From an uncultured Christensenella sp. (GTDB taxonomy: Bacteria; Bacillota; Clostridia; Christensenellales; DTU072): DNA of 16,329 bases. Under the pieces are notes generated by a model. The model was not told where the DNA came from, did no database searches, and worked only from the letters and a program-made list of their open reading frames with translations. Both the position numbers and the translations under genes were made by a program. Shown piece after piece: positions 14,077-16,329 of the stretch (position 1 is its first letter; each line of letters starts with the position of its first letter). The stretch covers positions 1-16,329 of the forward strand of contig CAJLYQ010000048.1 of assembly GCA_905210905.1 (NCBI GenBank), given 5' to 3'.

Positions 14077-14703
14077 TTACACGTTGTCGTTGACGAAAAT
14101 CAACGCTCCGCCGCGCTTGATTGCAAAGGAAACTTTGCTTTCGGTGGTCACGTTGGAGATACCCGTGTCCGCGCGCGCACGCGTAATAATAATGTTGCGG
14201 TACGGATAAAACAGTCCGGTCGAATCGTCCAGCGTCACGTCGCCGTCGAAAGGAAGCACGGAAACCGTCGTGCCGACGGGTTCGTTCAGTTCTACTCTTC
14301 CGTCTTTTTCGTCCGCGTAGAAAAAGTATCCGTCGGCGGTTTTTGCAATCGCTTTCAGTCCGAGCCCTTTCGCAAAGGCGAGCAGGGAGTAGTTGGCGAA
14401 GACGTGGTCGCATCTTCCGCCGTCCGTACCGTAAATAACGATTTCTTCATACCCTTTTTCTTTTGCGAAAACCACGGCTCTTTCTCCGTCGGTGTAGTCT
14501 TTGATTTGCGGACAGGTTTCTTTTTCCGCTCCGATTATTTCCGTCGTCGCGCTGTCGAAGTCACCGACTACGAACTTAGGAATAAAACCGCCGACGGCGA
14601 GGTTAACTCCGCCGTCGGCACATATTATGTCTTTTTCGGTTATTTCCGCCGTTAAAACCGGTGCGTTCAGCACAATTGCGGCGCGTTTGTTTCGATTATT
14701 CAT
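14077..14703 (-). CDS. thiN: Thiamine pyrophosphokinase
   Basis: Thiamine pyrophosphokinase converts thiamine and ATP to thiamine diphosphate. The 208-residue protein is family length and has the catalytic-domain motifs in order: ICADGGVN (27-34), VVGDFDS (45-51), KDYTDGERAV (68-77) and GTDGGRCDH (92-100). The C-terminal thiamine-binding domain has DTGISNVTTES (179-189) in the place of the family GISNEF motif, followed by GGALIFVN. The ATG at 14703 overlaps the end of the lipase-like gene by 8 bases, with only a weak AGAAGA ribosome site, so translational coupling is probable. In many Bacillota this gene follows the rsgA-rpe ribosome genes; here it follows a secreted hydrolase instead. No TPP riboswitch is visible. 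Confidence 0.93.
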   Translation of the reverse strand: MNNRNKRAAIVLNAPVLTAEITEKDIICADGGVNLAVGGFIPKFVVGDFDSATTEIIGAEKETCPQIKDYTDGERAVVFAKEKGYEEIVIYGTDGGRCDHVFANYSLLAFAKGLGLKAIAKTADGYFFYADEKDGRVELNEPVGTTVSVLPFDGDVTLDDSTGLFYPYRNIIITRARADTGISNVTTESKVSFAIKRGGALIFVNDNV

Positions 14704-16329
14704 TTTTCATTCTTCTTATTCTTGCCGATTGTTTTATGCCCATCGCAAAACCGAGTATAAGTACTATTCCGAGGACCGCCACCACAGCCATCGTTATATA
14801 CTTGTCGATATCCGCGGCGAGCGAAACCTGCTGCGTTTCCACGACTAACGGGAATCCCGAACTCGTCGTGCCTTTCGATACGGTAACGGGTGCGATAACG
14901 CGGTTTTCCTTGTCGTTTACCGACAGTTTAATCGTATAATCGCCGTCGGCTACTTCGTTAAACACGTAATAACCTTTATCGTCCACCACCGTTTTTTTCA
15001 CGGTTTTACCGTCGGCGTCGGTGAGTTCCGCCGCCAAAGTTTTGCCTTTCGCTCCTCTAAGTTCCAGCCGTCCGAAAATTCTTCCGGTAGGCTGATCGGC
15101 CTTGTACGGTTCGCAGGTGTTGAAATCCACGAGCGAATACGTCGATCTGTCGTAGTACGCGGGGTTAACTCCGCCCGGCGTTTTTTGCAGGAAGGTAAGT
15201 CCTATCATTTGTCTTAATTCTTCCGTCGGGACCTGCGCGCAAGGCACGGTCAGACCTTCCGTACTTTTAACGGGTTTCATATTGTTGGTCGTAAAGTAGT
15301 AATCCACGCACATAACGTGGGTAGGGTCGAAACCGCCGTACAGCGTCAAGCCTTTTGCATAAACCCAAACGCAGTTCTCTTTGAACTTTTCTCTTACTTC
15401 TTTGGCGCGTTGTTCGTTTCGTTCGCCTTTGAACTTATTAATGATGTAATAATTTTGGACGCACATATCCTTGTTTGCGATATACCCTTCGATAGGCACG
15501 CCGTGTTTTCTGATATTAATCGCCGAGTCTGCCGCAAGTTCCGCCACCGTAACGAACGTATCGTTGTTTTCTTTGTTGTATTCGTACGTTCTTCCGCTGT
15601 GGTCAACGGTTACCGTAGACGGAAAGGGCGTAAGTCCTTCGAGATAAGGGTCGAGTAGCGTTACTCTTGCCGGAAGGTAGTTTATTTCGCCTTTGTCGCG
15701 CAAAATACACATATACTCTCCGCCTGCGAGAACGAGTTGTCCGCCCATCGAGTGTCCCACGAGTCGCAACTCTTTATCGTAGTCTTTGCCGATTGCGTTC
15801 ACAATACTTTCCGCAAACAGCATCGCGACTGATTTTTTCGGATTCGTCGGGTCGTCCGCCGCGGTTTTCGTACCTTTAACGGCGTTTACGTTGTCGTAAG
15901 TAATATACGTCATACCCTTTTCGAGATTAGACGTCCAGATTTTTTGGTCAACGCTGAAATCGGGTACGAGCACGGAAGGGTCGCCTTCGTTATCCGCGAG
16001 TTGGTTCCAGAAAAACACGCCCACGTTATAACCGTTGTTTATATAGTAGCGGTAAAATTCGGTATCGTATTCGTAAGACGGAAAACCTTTTTTCGCAAAC
16101 GCGCTTGACGTTTTGTCTTTTAGGGACAAACCTTCTCTGACATAACTTTCGCTAGGTTTCCAGCCGTGCGTATAGATTACCGTCGGCTTGTTTGCGTCAA
16201 AAACGTAGTCTTTTTCGGGAACGTCGTTATTTACGTCGTTATACCAATAAAGTCCGCAATCGAGTTTGTTAAAATGTTCGATACCCCATTGTTCGATCGT
16301 AAGGTCGTATGCCGACGCTGCGGCTACGG
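14696..16329 (-). CDS. Membrane-anchored lipase-like alpha/beta hydrolase (5' end outside window)
   Basis: The frame stays open to the right edge, so the N-terminus is missing and about 543 residues are seen. Motifs follow the pancreatic-type lipase plan: IYTHGW (oxyanion region, 16160-16177), LVGHSMGG with the nucleophile Ser at 15749-15751, TLLDPYLEG with the candidate Asp at 15650-15652, and DPTHVMCVDYYF with the candidate His at 15317-15319. A Cna-B/carboxypeptidase-regulatory-like beta domain follows (about 15080-14840; GRLELRG...GYYVFNEVADGDYTIKL), then one membrane helix and a basic tail ending RRMKNE. The enzyme would therefore sit outside the cell, held by its C-terminal helix. The substrate is unknown; ester hydrolysis is the best guess. 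A TTG at 16127-16129 is within the frame, but sequence before it still fits the domain, so it is not the start. Confidence 0.8.
   Translation of the reverse strand, partial: VAAASAYDLTIEQWGIEHFNKLDCGLYWYNDVNNDVPEKDYVFDANKPTVIYTHGWKPSESYVREGLSLKDKTSSAFAKKGFPSYEYDTEFYRYYINNGYNVGVFFWNQLADNEGDPSVLVPDFSVDQKIWTSNLEKGMTYITYDNVNAVKGTKTAADDPTNPKKSVAMLFAESIVNAIGKDYDKELRLVGHSMGGQLVLAGGEYMCILRDKGEINYLPARVTLLDPYLEGLTPFPSTVTVDHSGRTYEYNKENNDTFVTVAELAADSAINIRKHGVPIEGYIANKDMCVQNYYIINKFKGERNEQRAKEVREKFKENCVWVYAKGLTLYGGFDPTHVMCVDYYFTTNNMKPVKSTEGLTVPCAQVPTEELRQMIGLTFLQKTPGGVNPAYYDRSTYSLVDFNTCEPYKADQPTGRIFGRLELRGAKGKTLAAELTDADGKTVKKTVVDDKGYYVFNEVADGDYTIKLSVNDKENRVIAPVTVSKGTTSSGFPLVVETQQVSLAADIDKYITMAVVAVLGIVLILGFAMGIKQSARIRRMKNE

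Noticed and set aside
14000..14413. Open frame of 137 codons on the minus strand
   Set aside because: It overlaps thiN in another frame and its Arg-rich composition is typical of a shadow; thiN carries all family motifs.
16127..16129. TTG as the start of the lipase-like gene
   Set aside because: The frame continues to the window edge, and the region before it includes the HGW oxyanion motif and other domain sequence, so the true start lies outside.

Overview
The window looks like chromosomal core DNA from a low-to-medium GC Bacillota, probably an uncultured gut-type Clostridia lineage. This is inferred from strong AGGAGG-type ribosome sites, sigma-A promoters with 17-base spacers, intrinsic terminators, a short FtsY without an acidic N-terminal domain, a lipoprotein-type BMP solute-binding protein, and an Xpt close in sequence to the Bacillus type. 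Nearly everything is read from the minus strand; the one clear plus-strand gene is at 6732-7472. No mobile element, CRISPR array, tRNA or rRNA was seen.

Layout, following minus-strand transcription from the right edge: (1) a truncated gene for a membrane-anchored, secreted lipase-like alpha/beta hydrolase (14696 to beyond the right edge), overlapping thiamine pyrophosphokinase (14077-14703). (2) A purine salvage and uptake operon with a clear promoter at 13975-14003: xpt, a BMP-family lipoprotein, then a nupO/nupP/nupQ-type ABC transporter, ending at a terminator at 8163-8188. A 15-bp hairpin with a U-tract lies between the lipoprotein and ATPase genes and probably sets their relative expression. 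(3) A non-coding stretch (7763-8214) holding what I read as 6S RNA, with a near-consensus promoter and its own terminator, just upstream of yhbY. (4) A plus-strand gene for an unknown four-helix membrane protein, convergent with yhbY and divergent from the next block. (5) nadD-yqeK fusion, rsfS and a zinc-ribbon membrane protein, tightly packed and ended by a terminator at 4639-4665. (6) smc and ftsY from a promoter at 4591-4619.

The purine block is the most coherent pathway unit: the BMP protein and NupOPQ would bring purine nucleosides or related compounds into the cell, and Xpt would convert xanthine (and guanine in some homologues) to the nucleotide. The other blocks are housekeeping: NAD synthesis, ribosome assembly and silencing, chromosome organisation, membrane targeting and control of RNA polymerase by 6S RNA.

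I did not find a convincing new multi-gene system. The most distinctive points are a nadD promoter whose predicted start site falls on the A of the ATG (leaderless mRNA), an extra block of about 60 residues inside the first ATPase domain of the NupO-like protein, the membrane-anchored lipase-like protein, and an xpt-transporter operon whose leader is too short for a purine riboswitch.
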